A DNA stretch of 64,000 nt, taken from positions 100,137 to 164,136 of the forward strand of contig CASEVI010000003.1 in the NCBI GenBank assembly GCA_949291375.1, read 5' to 3'. Position 1 is the stretch's first letter; every line of letters starts with the position of its first letter. Position numbers and translations under genes: made by a program. A model generated the notes under the pieces. That model was given only the letters and a program-made list of their open reading frames with translations, was not told the DNA's origin and searched no databases. This document shows positions 54,464 through 63,984 of this stretch, piece by piece. The stretch comes from an uncultured bacterium (lineage in GTDB: Bacteria; Bacillota_I; Bacilli_A; RFN20; CAG-826).

Positions 54464-55876
54464 TTATTCATTTTCTTTATTGATTAAACATTCTTTTTTC
54501 TTTAATACCTCATCACTTCTTTTTTTAATAACTCTTGGAAACGAAGTAAAAATTACAATTGAAGTAATAAATCCAGCTGTTAAATCAGCAATACCTTCAC
54601 TCATATATACGCCATTATAACCAACAAAATGCGCCAAAAGAAAACATAATGGAATCAAAATAACTACTTTTCTCATAGTTGCTAAAATTACTGCGCTTTT
54701 ACCTTGTCCTAAAGCAACATTAATATTTTGTAAAGTCATTTGGACCGGAAACATAATTGTCCCCATAATAAATAAAGGCAAATAAGATTTTATTAAATCC
54801 ATTACATCATTTTCTGCATTAAAAATATATCCATAAATTTGTGGGAAAATCATTGATAAGGTATAAATAATCACACAAAAAACTAAAGCTATTATAAAAG
54901 TATAACTTATTCCTTTTTTAAGACGTTTACTATCTCCACTTCCATAATTAAAACTAACAAAAGGCGCAATACCATAGCCTAAGCCATTTAATGGAAGAGA
55001 AATAAGTTGCAAAGCACTTAACATAATCGTTAAAGCTGCTGTATAGGCACTACTTTCTCCACCAGTAGTTGATTTTAAACAAATATTAAAAACAATTTGA
55101 ATTAGGCTTTCTGTAAAAGTCATTATAAAAGGAGATAACCCTAAAAATAAAAAAGCACCAATAATTTTAAAATTTAAAACCATATCTTTAAATTTATATT
55201 TAAAAGTTGAGCCCTTATTTAAAAAGAAGAAAACTATCCAAACAAAAGATAAAAATTGAGATATTACAGTAGCAATAGCAGCACCATCTACATTTAAAGA
55301 TAAATTAAAAATAAAAATTGGATCTAAAATAATATTCACTAATGCTCCTAATAAAGTAGTTCCCATTGCCACAATACTATGCCCTTGAGCACTAATAAAA
55401 GGATTTAATCCTTGAACTAAAATAATAAAAACACTTCCTAAAGAATAAATTCTTAAATAACTCGCTGCATATACGATTGAATTTTCTGGAGCACCAAATA
55501 AAATAACTATATCTTTAGAAAAAATATATAAAAATATAGTCATAATAATCCCAATAATTACTAGTAAAACAAAAGAATTATTAAATATTTTATTAGCTTT
55601 TTTATAATCATTTTCTCCTAAAGCCATACTTGCTTTAGGAGAAGCACCTAATCCAATTAAATTTGCAAAAGCTTGAACAATAATAGTTATAGGCAAAACT
55701 ATTCCTAAAGCAGCTAAAGCTTCGGTTGCGATTCCTTCAATAGAAGAAACATACATCCTATCAACAAGATTATAAAAAAATGTTATAAGCTGGGCGATAA
55801 CTGCTGGAATGACGAGTTTAAATACTAAAGGAAGTATTTTTCCATATTTAAAATCACTAGTTAAATCTTTTATCAT
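54464..55876 (-). CDS. MATE-family efflux protein
   Basis: 470 residues, 12 helices. MepA/NorM-like marks: P-A-V-I-A-Q-L-I near 20, D-R-M-Y-V-S, and G-L-G-A-S-P. Exports drugs or metabolites using Na+ or H+. The 280-bp upstream region holds the pseudoknot-like element 55977-56032, which may control it. Confidence 0.88.
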   Translation of the reverse strand: MIKDLTSDFKYGKILPLVFKLVIPAVIAQLITFFYNLVDRMYVSSIEGIATEALAALGIVLPITIIVQAFANLIGLGASPKASMALGENDYKKANKIFNNSFVLLVIIGIIMTIFLYIFSKDIVILFGAPENSIVYAASYLRIYSLGSVFIILVQGLNPFISAQGHSIVAMGTTLLGALVNIILDPIFIFNLSLNVDGAAIATVISQFLSFVWIVFFFLNKGSTFKYKFKDMVLNFKIIGAFLFLGLSPFIMTFTESLIQIVFNICLKSTTGGESSAYTAALTIMLSALQLISLPLNGLGYGIAPFVSFNYGSGDSKRLKKGISYTFIIALVFCVIIYTLSMIFPQIYGYIFNAENDVMDLIKSYLPLFIMGTIMFPVQMTLQNINVALGQGKSAVILATMRKVVILIPLCFLLAHFVGYNGVYMSEGIADLTAGFITSIVIFTSFPRVIKKRSDEVLKKKECLINKENE

Positions 55877-55976
55877 AAAACTTTTTCCCTTAGTGAATTA
55901 TATTAGTCTTCATCTAACATATCAAAATATAATTCATACTATTACTAATAATATAGTTAAATAATTGATATATATA

Positions 55977-56032
55977 TAATATAAGAACGGGGGTTCTTAT
56001 ATAAAAGGTTCAACCACCCCGTACGTAGTACA
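55977..56032. promoter_or_regulatory. Possible pseudoknot RNA element between MATE and U32 genes
   Basis: TATAAGAAC/GTTCTTATA forms a 9-bp hairpin (about 55979-56000) with an all-G loop (all C on the minus strand). Five complementary bases lie 17 nt away in ACCACCCCGT, so loop and strand can pair. A second small hairpin GTAC-GTA-GTAC follows. Could be a riboswitch-type leader of the MATE gene on the minus strand (about 100 nt from its ATG) or of the U32 gene on the plus strand. Confidence 0.4.
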
Positions 56033-56155
56033 AGAATGCTAAAAGGAAAAATAATATTCATTTTCATTTAAATTTTAATAAAAAATTAATATATGCATTT
56101 ATTTTTATTAATTTCATTTTAAAAGTTAATAAAATTAAAGTATTATACTATCGAT

Positions 56156-57376
56156 ATGAGAAAGTTAGAATTATTATCTCCCGCAGGTGATTTTGAAAAA
56201 ATGGTAACTGCTATTCATTTTGGTTCCAATGCAGTTTATTTTGGTGGAAAAAGATTCGGTTTAAGAGCATTTTCATCGAATTTTGATGAAAATGAAATAA
56301 TTAAAGCAGTTAAATATGCTCACGAATATAATGTTAAAGTTTATGTAACAGTTAATATTTTAGCTCACAATGAAGACTTTAATGGAATGGTTGAATATTT
56401 AAAATTCTTAGATGAAAATCATGTTGACGGAGTAATTGTTAGTGATTTTGGAATAGCTTCATTAGTAAAAAAATACACCTCTTTAGAACTTCATGTTTCA
56501 ACTCAAGCTAATGTAACAAATATTTATAGCGCTAAAATGTGGGTTCAATTAGGCGCAAAACGATTGGTTTTAGCAAGGGAATTATCTTTTAAAGAAATAA
56601 AAGAAATTAAGGAAGCTGTCGGGGAAGATATTGACATCGAATGTTTTGCTCACGGAGCAATGTGCATTTCTTATAGTGGAAGATGTTTATTATCAAATTA
56701 CTTAACTGGAAGAGATTCAAATAAAGGTGAATGTGCACAAATTTGTCGTTGGAATTTTGCTTTAGGAATTAAAAACGATAATGATGAAACCACTTATTTC
56801 CCTTTTGAAGAAGATAATCACGGATCTTATGTTTTAAATAGTAAAGATCTTTGCATGATTGACTATATCAAAGATATTTATGAAGCTGGGATTGCTTCTT
56901 TAAAAATCGAAGGCAGAATGAAATCAAATTATTACGTTGCCACAGTTACTAATGCTTATAGAAGAGCGATAGATAATTTTTATATAAACGAAAAACCTAA
57001 TTTCAATTATATCGAAGAATTAAAAAAGACCTCTAATAGAGATTTTACAACTGGTTTTTATTTTAAAGATGAACATAAAGAAAATTTAGTATCATCTAGA
57101 CAAATAGAAACTTATAAATATATCGCCGTTGTTTTAAAATCAACCAGAGATGGATATGTTTTAGTTGAACATCGTAATAAATTTAAAAAGGGGGATAAAC
57201 TCGAAATTTTATCTTCAAATGACTCGTTTAATAAACAATTTATAGTAGAAGAAATATTTGATTTAAATAATAACCCTCTTGAAGAAGTTAAGAAAATAAA
57301 AGAAAAAGTGTATATTAATTGTCCTTTTTACTTAGAAAAGCATGATATTTTACGAATAAAAAAAGATGAAAACTAA
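56156..57376 (+). CDS. Peptidase U32-family protein
   Basis: 406 residues. The U32 signature is clear: E-C-F-A-H-G-A-M-C-I-S-Y-S-G-R-C-L-L-S, followed by G-E-C-A-Q-I-C-R-W. The four Cys bind an Fe-S cluster in this family; relatives (TrhP, RlhA) hydroxylate tRNA or rRNA rather than cut proteins. With 406 residues, the TrhP (YegQ-like) type is most likely. Confidence 0.85.
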   Translation: MRKLELLSPAGDFEKMVTAIHFGSNAVYFGGKRFGLRAFSSNFDENEIIKAVKYAHEYNVKVYVTVNILAHNEDFNGMVEYLKFLDENHVDGVIVSDFGIASLVKKYTSLELHVSTQANVTNIYSAKMWVQLGAKRLVLARELSFKEIKEIKEAVGEDIDIECFAHGAMCISYSGRCLLSNYLTGRDSNKGECAQICRWNFALGIKNDNDETTYFPFEEDNHGSYVLNSKDLCMIDYIKDIYEAGIASLKIEGRMKSNYYVATVTNAYRRAIDNFYINEKPNFNYIEELKKTSNRDFTTGFYFKDEHKENLVSSRQIETYKYIAVVLKSTRDGYVLVEHRNKFKKGDKLEILSSNDSFNKQFIVEEIFDLNNNPLEEVKKIKEKVYINCPFYLEKHDILRIKKDEN

Positions 57377-58814
57377 ACTAAAAGATAACAAAATATTTAG
57401 AACGATAATAATACCAATATGTATTATTCTTTGCTTTGTCGGTAAATTTATACCTTCTTTTAATGGATTAAATAGTGATGCATTTGGAGTTATATTTATT
57501 TTTGTTGGTGTTTTAATATTATGGCTAACTATAGGAATTGATTGGCCAAGTTTACTTTGCATTTTTGCTTTAGGTTTTATAAATAGTTTTGGCTTTAGTA
57601 ATGTAATTTCATCAAGTTTTGGTTCTTCTACTTTTGTTTTTTTAATTTTTACATTTGTTTGTACTTATGCTTTAAGTAAAACATCATTAATTAAGAGAAT
57701 TGCGATTAATTTTATTAACTTTAAAATCGCCAAAAAAAATGGCTATCTTTTCATTTTTTCATTTTTATTAATAACCTTAATACTAGGATTATTTATCTCT
57801 CCAACCGTTCTTTTTATAATTCTTTTGCCTATCTTGAATGAGATTTTAGAAATATTAAATATTAATAAATGTGATAAAATAGCTAAAATTTTGATGCTTG
57901 GATTAGGATTTAGCGTATCAATAAGTAGTGGAATGACACCAATAGCACACGTTTTTCCAATTTTAGCAATGAATGCTGCAGGAATTAATATTGCTTCATT
58001 TAAATATATGACAATAGCTATACCTAGTGGATTAATAATATTCTTTTTAATGTATTTTATTTTACTTTTACTCATTAGACCGAAGTTTAGCAATTTAGAT
58101 TTTTCTAAAGTTAACGATTTAAAAAAAGATTTAGAAAAATTAAACAAAAAAGAAATTATAATATTAATAATTTTTATAATTATTCTAATTTTATGGATCT
58201 TACCTTCATTTTTTGAATATATTTATCCACCAATTTATGATTTATTTAACAAATTTGGAACGGTTATGCCTCCATTACTTGGAACTTTATTACTCTGTGT
58301 TATTAGAATTAATGATGAGCCTTTAATTAAAATAGATGATGCTTTTAAAAACGGTGTTCCTTGGGGAAGTTTGATAATGTGTGCTGCCACTCTTGCATTA
58401 GGAGAAGCTATAAAAAGTGATAGTATTGGTATTATTTCTTATTTAGAAAATACACTAGGTCCTACATTAAGCACCCTTCCAAATATTCTTCTTTTAATTA
58501 TATTTATAATTTGGCCGGCAATTCAAACTAACTTATCATCAAATATGGTAACTTCCACAGTCGTTTCAACAATTGCTTCAACAATACTTTTATCTATTTC
58601 AACAACCTTATCTTTTGAAACGATTATTGTTATCATTGGAATGTTATCTTCATTTGCTTTTGCTACTCCTCCTTCAATGCCTCATATTGCAATAATTAGT
58701 GCTAGTGAAAGTGCTTCAACAAAAGATTGTTTACTTTATGGATCAATAGTAATGCTAATTTCAATAATCATTTCTTTAATTATTAGTTATCCTTTAGGAT
58801 TATTAATATTTTAG
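57366..58814 (+). CDS. Anion permease (DASS/SLC13-like)
   Basis: 482 residues, about 12 helices. S-S-F-G-S-S-T-F-V-F near 90, S-G-M-T-P-I-A-H in the middle, and W-G-S-L-I-M-C-A-A-T-L-A-L-G-E-A. These helix-hairpin motifs fit dicarboxylate/sulfate-type carriers. It overlaps the U32 gene end by 11 nt. Substrate unknown. Confidence 0.75.
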   Translation: MKTKLKDNKIFRTIIIPICIILCFVGKFIPSFNGLNSDAFGVIFIFVGVLILWLTIGIDWPSLLCIFALGFINSFGFSNVISSSFGSSTFVFLIFTFVCTYALSKTSLIKRIAINFINFKIAKKNGYLFIFSFLLITLILGLFISPTVLFIILLPILNEILEILNINKCDKIAKILMLGLGFSVSISSGMTPIAHVFPILAMNAAGINIASFKYMTIAIPSGLIIFFLMYFILLLLIRPKFSNLDFSKVNDLKKDLEKLNKKEIIILIIFIIILILWILPSFFEYIYPPIYDLFNKFGTVMPPLLGTLLLCVIRINDEPLIKIDDAFKNGVPWGSLIMCAATLALGEAIKSDSIGIISYLENTLGPTLSTLPNILLLIIFIIWPAIQTNLSSNMVTSTVVSTIASTILLSISTTLSFETIIVIIGMLSSFAFATPPSMPHIAIISASESASTKDCLLYGSIVMLISIIISLIISYPLGLLIF

Positions 58815-58844
58815 TTTATATAAATATATTTTAGGAGAAACATC

Positions 58845-59120
58845 ATGAATAAAGATGAATTAAGTTTATATCGAAAAAAAATAGATAAAATAGATGCAAA
58901 AATTATTAAATTATATGAAAAAAGAATGGATTCAGTAAAAAAGATTACTGAATACAAGATTAAAAATAATATTCCAACTTTTGATAATTCTAGAGAAAAA
59001 GAAATGTTAGAAAAAAACTTAAAAAAAATTAAAAATAATGAATACAAAAAATATTATTCTTTTATACTAAATAGTTTTTTAAAAGCAAGTAGAGATATGC
59101 AAGATGAATTAAAAAAATAA
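58845..59120 (+). CDS. Chorismate mutase-type (AroQ) domain protein
   Basis: 91 residues, all helix: R-K-K-I-D-K-I-D-A-K-I-I-K-L-Y-E-K-R at the start, V-K-K-I-T-E-Y-K, and R-E-K-E-M-L. This matches the stand-alone AroQ fold. It would turn chorismate to prephenate, but no other aromatic synthesis gene is in the window. Last gene of the U32–permease run. Confidence 0.75.
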   Translation: MNKDELSLYRKKIDKIDAKIIKLYEKRMDSVKKITEYKIKNNIPTFDNSREKEMLEKNLKKIKNNEYKKYYSFILNSFLKASRDMQDELKK

Positions 59121-59148
59121 CTCTTTTTAAGCTAAGAGTTATTTTTTT
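59117..59148 (+). terminator. Terminator after AroQ gene
   Basis: AACTCTT/AAGAGTT (59119-59140) followed by T7. Confidence 0.85.
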
Positions 59149-59198
59149 GTATAATTTATTTAAGTAATTCTTTAATATCTTTATCAATAATTTCTATT

Positions 59199-59667
59199 TT
59201 AGTTGTTGTCTGAGGTCGCAGTCACACCTAAGACATTGGCATCCTCAAAATGGTTCAAAACCCTTTGATAGGTATCAGCCAAGCAATGATGCGCTTCATC
59301 GACCACAATCGTTTTGAAGTAATCTTTATTGAATTTATTTAATCTAGAGGGATTAGCTAAAGATTGAATGGAAGCAACGGTGACACTAAGAGGAGAGCCT
59401 ACCGAAGTAGACTCCGCCTTCTCAAGTGCCGATTCAATTCCGTAAGTGTTCTTTAACCTATTAGAGACTTGATCTAAAAGCTCGTTTCTATGAGCAAGAA
59501 TTAAAACTCTTGAACCATCTCTAATTTGGTCTTTGATCGCCGAAGAGAATATTTGCGTCTTGCCAGTTCCCGTAGGACAAACTAATAGTGTCTTTTTGTT
59601 GCCGTTGATTCATTCGTTTTCGATAGCTTTAACCGCCTCTTTCTGATAAGGCCCTAAGTTCAAACAT
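59199..59667 (-). pseudogene. Phage DEAH helicase, 3'-truncated, with UGA at a Trp position
   Basis: From ATG 59667 (M-F-E-L-R-P-Y-Q-K-E-A-V after removing one extra G near 59652), then I-E-N-E-[UGA]-I-N-G-N-K-K, Walker A C-P-T-G-T-G-K-T, motif Ia A-H-R-N-E, motif II D-E-A-H-H, and motif III V-T-A-T-S. The frame stops soon after, at a junction near 59205; only the first RecA-like domain is present. Family members have Trp where UGA (59609-59611) stands. A short host-like tail (I-E-I-I-D-K-D-I-K-E-L-L-K) follows in another frame. Confidence 0.8.
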
Positions 59668-59679
59668 AACACTTAACCT

Positions 59680-60182
59680 CTAGAATGGTAATTCGTCATC
59701 ATCACCTAAGATATCTTTGACTTCGTTTTGGTTCAAGTCGCCTTTGAATTTGGTGATAACTTCTGCTTCGTAAGGCAAGAACTTATCAATCGTGTTGATG
59801 GTCTTATTTTCACCAAACTTGTTGACGTAGCTCTTAGTGGTAAGAAGGCATTTGCAAAGGCACCGTTTACGATGTTTCATTTCATTTGGATTCTTTCACC
59901 GCTCTTCTTCTCTTCAATCGCTCTAAAGAATTGAGATATCTTCCAAGCGACACTCTCGCAAAGCAAGAAGTCTTGATGGACTCTAGTAGCTACTTTAAAT
60001 CCATCATAAATCGCAAACGTAACAATAGCTTTAGGGCAAGCAGGAAGTTTAGCGCCTCCTGGATACATCGCCCTTTCAAAGCTGATGACCTTGAAGAAAT
60101 AATCTCCTTCAGGCAAAAGTTTATATTCATCATTTAAATCAACAATCTCATCGTCCCAAGACAATACCTTATTTTCTAACAT
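59680..60182 (-). pseudogene. Phage DUF669 protein with UGA at a conserved Trp, frameshifted
   Basis: Starts at ATG 60182, giving 167 codons once a single missing base near 59858 is restored. L-P-E-G-D-Y near 20, A-C-P-K-A, F-F-R-A-I-E-E-K-K-S-G-E, then M-K-[UGA]-N-I-V-N-G and C-terminal D-D-D-E-L-P-F. DUF669 proteins have Trp-Asn at the UGA position (59877-59879). They usually lie between the RecA-like ATPase and the helicase in phage replication modules, as here. Probably single-strand DNA-binding. Confidence 0.75.
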
Positions 60183-60660
60183 GATCTTTTTGAAATTCGT
60201 TAATACCCAGCGTGACAAGAAATCATCCGAGTATTCTTCAAGCGGAACATCTACTTTGTAATGTCCCTTTGCGTCCACTAGTTTCTTAAAGCTTTCTTCA
60301 CTTATATTTGCGTTTTTAAGAAGAGATCTAACTTTCTCGACTAGTGGTCTACTTTTTGAATTTGATGTAGGTTTTGCAGTGTTTTCTTGCGTTTTTAGGC
60401 CTTTTTTAGGCTCGACGCTCGAAAACAAATGCTTAATCGAACTAAAACCCATATTGAGCTCTTCAGACAAATTGAAGCGGTTCTTCGCGTCCCAACAAGG
60501 ATGGTGATACGTGTACATCACTCGCTTCCCACCCTGAGCTTTCTTGGTGTTGCTTTCAGTGCTTACGACATATGTCTTATAGTTGCAGAATAGCAGCATG
60601 TCACACCACTCTTTGAGCAATGGATCAACTTGACGAGTGAGCTTCATTTCGTATCTATCG
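60183..60660 (-). pseudogene. Phage RecA-like ATPase (Sak4 type), C-terminal part
   Basis: The frame keeps the late part of the phage AAA/RecA-like ATPase: R-Y-E-M-K-L-T-R-Q-V-D-P-L, W-C-D-M-L-L-F-C-N-Y-K-T-Y-V-V, A-Q-G-G-K-R-V-M-Y-T, H-H-P-C-W-D-A-K-N-R, and the C-terminal helical domain (V-D-A-K-G-H-Y). The 5' part with Walker A is lost at the junction with the IS21 remnant near 60660. It runs in frame into the DUF669 part without a stop. Confidence 0.75.
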
Positions 60661-60955
60661 AACGTATTGTTTAACCGATGTATAACAAATTTTGATGTCA
60701 AAATGTTCTTCAAGAAGTTCTTTAATCCTTACTGCTGAATAGGGAGCTTCTTTTAATTTTCATTAATAAAGTCAGCATAGTCTTCAATTGTCTTGTGCCT
60801 TGGTTTTTGTAGGTATACCTTGGCTTATCAATAGCCTTTAAATATCGCCTTACAGTTTTTCTATCAATACCATAAATTCTTGCAATTTCTGATATCGATA
60901 ATTTTTTTATGTAATAATCGTGCTTAATATTCATCCAATAATCTCCTTGTAACAT
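60660..60955 (-). pseudogene. istA: IS21-family transposase IstA, N-terminal remnant
   Basis: ATG 60955 starts M-L-Q-G-D-Y-W-M-N-I-K-H-D-Y-Y and the HTH I-S-E-I-A-R-I-Y-G-I-D-R-K-T-V-R-R-Y, typical of IstA. Two frameshifts follow (near 60820 and 60770), after which E-A-P-Y-S-A-V-R-I-K-E-L-L continues to about Y-T-S-V-K-Q-Y-V-R at the phage junction. The catalytic core is absent. Confidence 0.8.
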
Positions 60956-60989
60956 GTTTAACTCCTTCTATAGATCTTTTTATTAATTA

Positions 60990-61200
60990 TAGAAGGTGTC
61001 CCTTTTTCAAATGTGATTATTGGGGATTTTATCAATGTTATTTACATTAGTAAGACCCAAAATATTTGCTATCTTTGAATAACCAAGACCATCTTTTCTA
61101 AGTTATAAGATGTCTTTGTGTTATCGCTTTAATACAAAACGACACCCCTTCTAGTAAATGACACCCTTACTAGATAAACGAAACCCCTTAATAAATGATA
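60990..61200 (-). other. IS21 end repeats and a small HTH remnant
   Basis: Three adjoining copies of about 20 bp (61137-61155, 61156-61175, 61176-61196; core AAACGACACCCCTT with variations) resemble the repeated transposase sites of IS21 ends. Minus-strand 61016-61114 holds a decayed HTH segment (L-R-K-D-G-L-G-Y-S-K-I-A-N-I-L-G-L-T) with a TAA. 61197-61325 shows no gene. Confidence 0.45.
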
Positions 61201-61294
61201 AATGCCACTTCTTTGTCTATATTTTAAGTTGTTTAATTATAGAATTTAATTCAACTTAATGAAATTGGCGCAAAAGAAGGCAAACGTAAACGCT

Positions 61295-61335
61295 TTGTGA
61301 GGCTATTAAAAAAGACTAGGATTCCTTACTTCCTA
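61295..61335 (-). terminator. Terminator after recombinase remnant
   Basis: On the minus strand CTAGGA-loop-TCCTAG is followed by TCTTTTTT; it overlaps the end of the recombinase remnant. Confidence 0.6.
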
Positions 61336-61529
61336 GCCTCGACTTTTACTTTGTATCCTGAATTAAATATAAACTCTAAAACTCTATTAGGATGAGCGAA
61401 GATTACTTTTATTTTGTCTTTTACTAATTTTGAAGTTACTTCATCCACTTCTAAAGCTTCCTTAGTTTTTTCAGTCAAAATGGATTCTGGTAAACCTATA
61501 GTTTTACATCTATCGCTTTTAGCTGAATT
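61326..61529 (-). pseudogene. Large serine recombinase, C-terminal remnant
   Basis: Open for 67 codons to TAA 61326: C-K-T-I-G-L-P-E-S-I-L, A-L-E-V-D-E-V-T, K-I-K-V-I-F-A-H-P-N-R-V-L-E-F-I-F. This fits the zinc-domain tail of large serine integrases (C-x(n)-I-P-E ... I-x-V ... L-x-F). The rest, including the catalytic Ser domain, is missing. It is a trace of a phage or element once inserted here. Confidence 0.55.
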
Positions 61530-61579
61530 TTATTAAAGAAAACTATTGTATTTTTCGTTAATAAAAATAAAATATAAAT

Positions 61580-63984
61580 ATGGATGAAACTTTTTCTTAT
61601 ATTAAAGCCGATGAAATAGAAACAAATAATAGAAAATTAGCATTAAAAGCCGCTATTGAAGGTATTGTTTTATTAAAAAACGATGAAAATTGTTTACCTA
61701 TAAAAAGTAAATGTATTGCTTTATTTGGAGCTGGAATACAACACGCATCAAAAGGTTTAACGTTTCAATTTATGATTCTTTTAAAAATAATGGTTATCAA
61801 ATAAGAAGTGAGAAATGGCTAAAAAATTACGAATCTTATATAAAATTAGAAAGAACAAATTATAAAAAAAGACTTAAAAATGCGTTAAAAGGTGTTTCAA
61901 GATTTGATTCAAATGCTTGTTTTTGGGCATTAGATCCAATAAAAGAAAATTTTCCAGTCGGTCAAAAAATAGACGAAGAAGATTTTAAAATAAGTAACAC
62001 CGACACCGCAATCTATGTTATTACAAGACAAGCCGGAGAAGGAAAAGATAGACTTTTAGAAAAAGGAGACTATTTTTTAAGTGATGAAGAGATTCATAAT
62101 ATTGAATTTATTTCTACTCACTATAAAAATTCGATCTTATTAATTAATTCTGGTTCTGCTGTTGATTTAAAAAGTATAGAAAAGTTCTTACCTAAAGCAA
62201 TTGTATTTATGGGACAGGCTGGAGAAGAATCTGGAAATGCAATTTTTAAACTTTTAGTCGGAGAAGAAAATTTTTCTGCTAAATTAAGTGCAACATGGTA
62301 TGAAGATATAACTATTCATCCTTTAGTAAAATCGTATTCTTATTTAGATAGACAAACTGATTTTGAAGAATATAAAGAAGGAATTTATGTTGGCTATAGA
62401 TATTGCGATGCTTTTAATATAAAACCAAGATTTTATTTTGGCTATGGTTTGTCATATACTAAGTTTGATTTTGAAGTTAGGCCTAATTTAATTAATAATT
62501 TACTATCATTAAAAATAAAAATAAAAAATATTGGAAATTATAAAGGAAAAGAAGTTATTCAAGTTTATTTAGTATTCCCACAAAGCAATATTAAAAGAGA
62601 AAAGAAAGCATTAGTTTGCTTTAAAAAGAGTAAAGAATTAAATATTAATGAAGAAGAAATTTTAGAATTATCTTTTGATATAACAGATTTTTCATATTAT
62701 GATGAGAAAATTGCATCTTTTTGTTTGACAAAAGGAAATTATATTGTCCAAGTTGGAAATTCTAGCAATAATTTAAGATCTATTTGTACGATTAATTTAT
62801 CCAAAGATTTAATTGTAGAAAAAGTTAAAAATATTGCAAAACTAGATAATACATTTAATCAAATTGTTCCAAATAAAATAAACGAAGAAAAATTAGTAAA
62901 TCCAATTTTTGAATTTGATTATACAAAATTTAAAGCTGTTACACATACTTATGATTATAAAGAAGAAATTCCAGACATTATCAAAAAAATAAGCGATAAG
63001 GATTTATGTTATTTTTTAAATGGCTATGATGCATATAATGATATAGAAAAACCTTTTGTAACTCCTGGATGTGCTGGAAAAACAACTAATAAATTAATTG
63101 AAAAATATAATATTAAATCTCTTTCAATGGCTGACGGTCCAGCTGGTTTAAGAATTGTTCCATATTATAAAAGTAATGGCAAATCAAGAGCTAAAGGATT
63201 TTCTTCATCGGAAAAATTAACTCTTGCAAGTAAATATTTTGCAATAAAAGAAAAAATATCTAACATCTCATTTATGAAAAAACACTATCATTTTGCCACT
63301 GCTTTCCCAGTTGGAATTGTACTAGCACAAAGTTTTAATTTAGATTTATTATATGAAATTGGAAAAGCAGTCAGTAAAGAAATGGATAAATTTAATATAG
63401 ATATATGGCTTGCTCCAGGTATTAATATAATGAGATTTCCTTTATGTGGAAGAAATTTTGAATATTATAGCGAAGACCCACTACTTGCAGGAAAATTAGC
63501 TTCTAGTTTAAGTCTTGGAGTAAGCGAGAGTAAAAAACATAGCGTTACATTTAAACATTATTGTTGTAATAATCAAGAAGATAATAGAATGAAATGTGAT
63601 TCTAGATTATATGAAAGAGAATTAAGAGAGATATATTTAAAACCATTTAAAATTGCAATAAAAGAAGGAAATAGTAAAGCCATAATGACCTCCTATAATA
63701 AAGTAAATGGAATTTATTCCAACTCTTCTTATGATTTAATAAATAATGTTTTGAGAAATGAATTTAATTATCATGATTTAATAATGACCGATTGGGGAAG
63801 CGTAGATAATAATCAAGCATTAGTATATGAAACTATAAAAGCTGGAAATGATTTAATAATGCCTGGAAGAGATAAAGAAAGTGAAAATTTATATAAGGCA
63901 TTATTAGAAGATAAAATTAAAAGAAGCGACTTAGAAGCTTGCGCATCTAGACTTTATAAATTAATAAAATATATAAAGTACTAG
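61580..63984 (+). pseudogene. GH3 beta-glucosidase, swapped domain order, broken N-terminus
   Basis: About 800 residues in two frames. The first (61580-61804) starts M-D-E-T-F and reads A-I-E-G-I-V-L-L-K-N-D to L-F-G-A-G; the second takes over near 61760 with F-N-V-S-I-Y-D-S-F-K-N-N-G-Y and runs to TAG 63982. Where family members have a Gly-rich G-G-T-G-S-G-D-V, bases are missing. Domain order is C-domain, fibronectin-III-like (F-G-Y-G-L-S-Y-T), then the catalytic barrel with nucleophile M-T-D-W-G: the swapped GH3 type. No signal peptide. Confidence 0.8.

Noticed and set aside
57743..58147. 134-codon minus-strand frame in the permease gene
   Set aside because: Fully antisense to the permease, which has clear family motifs.
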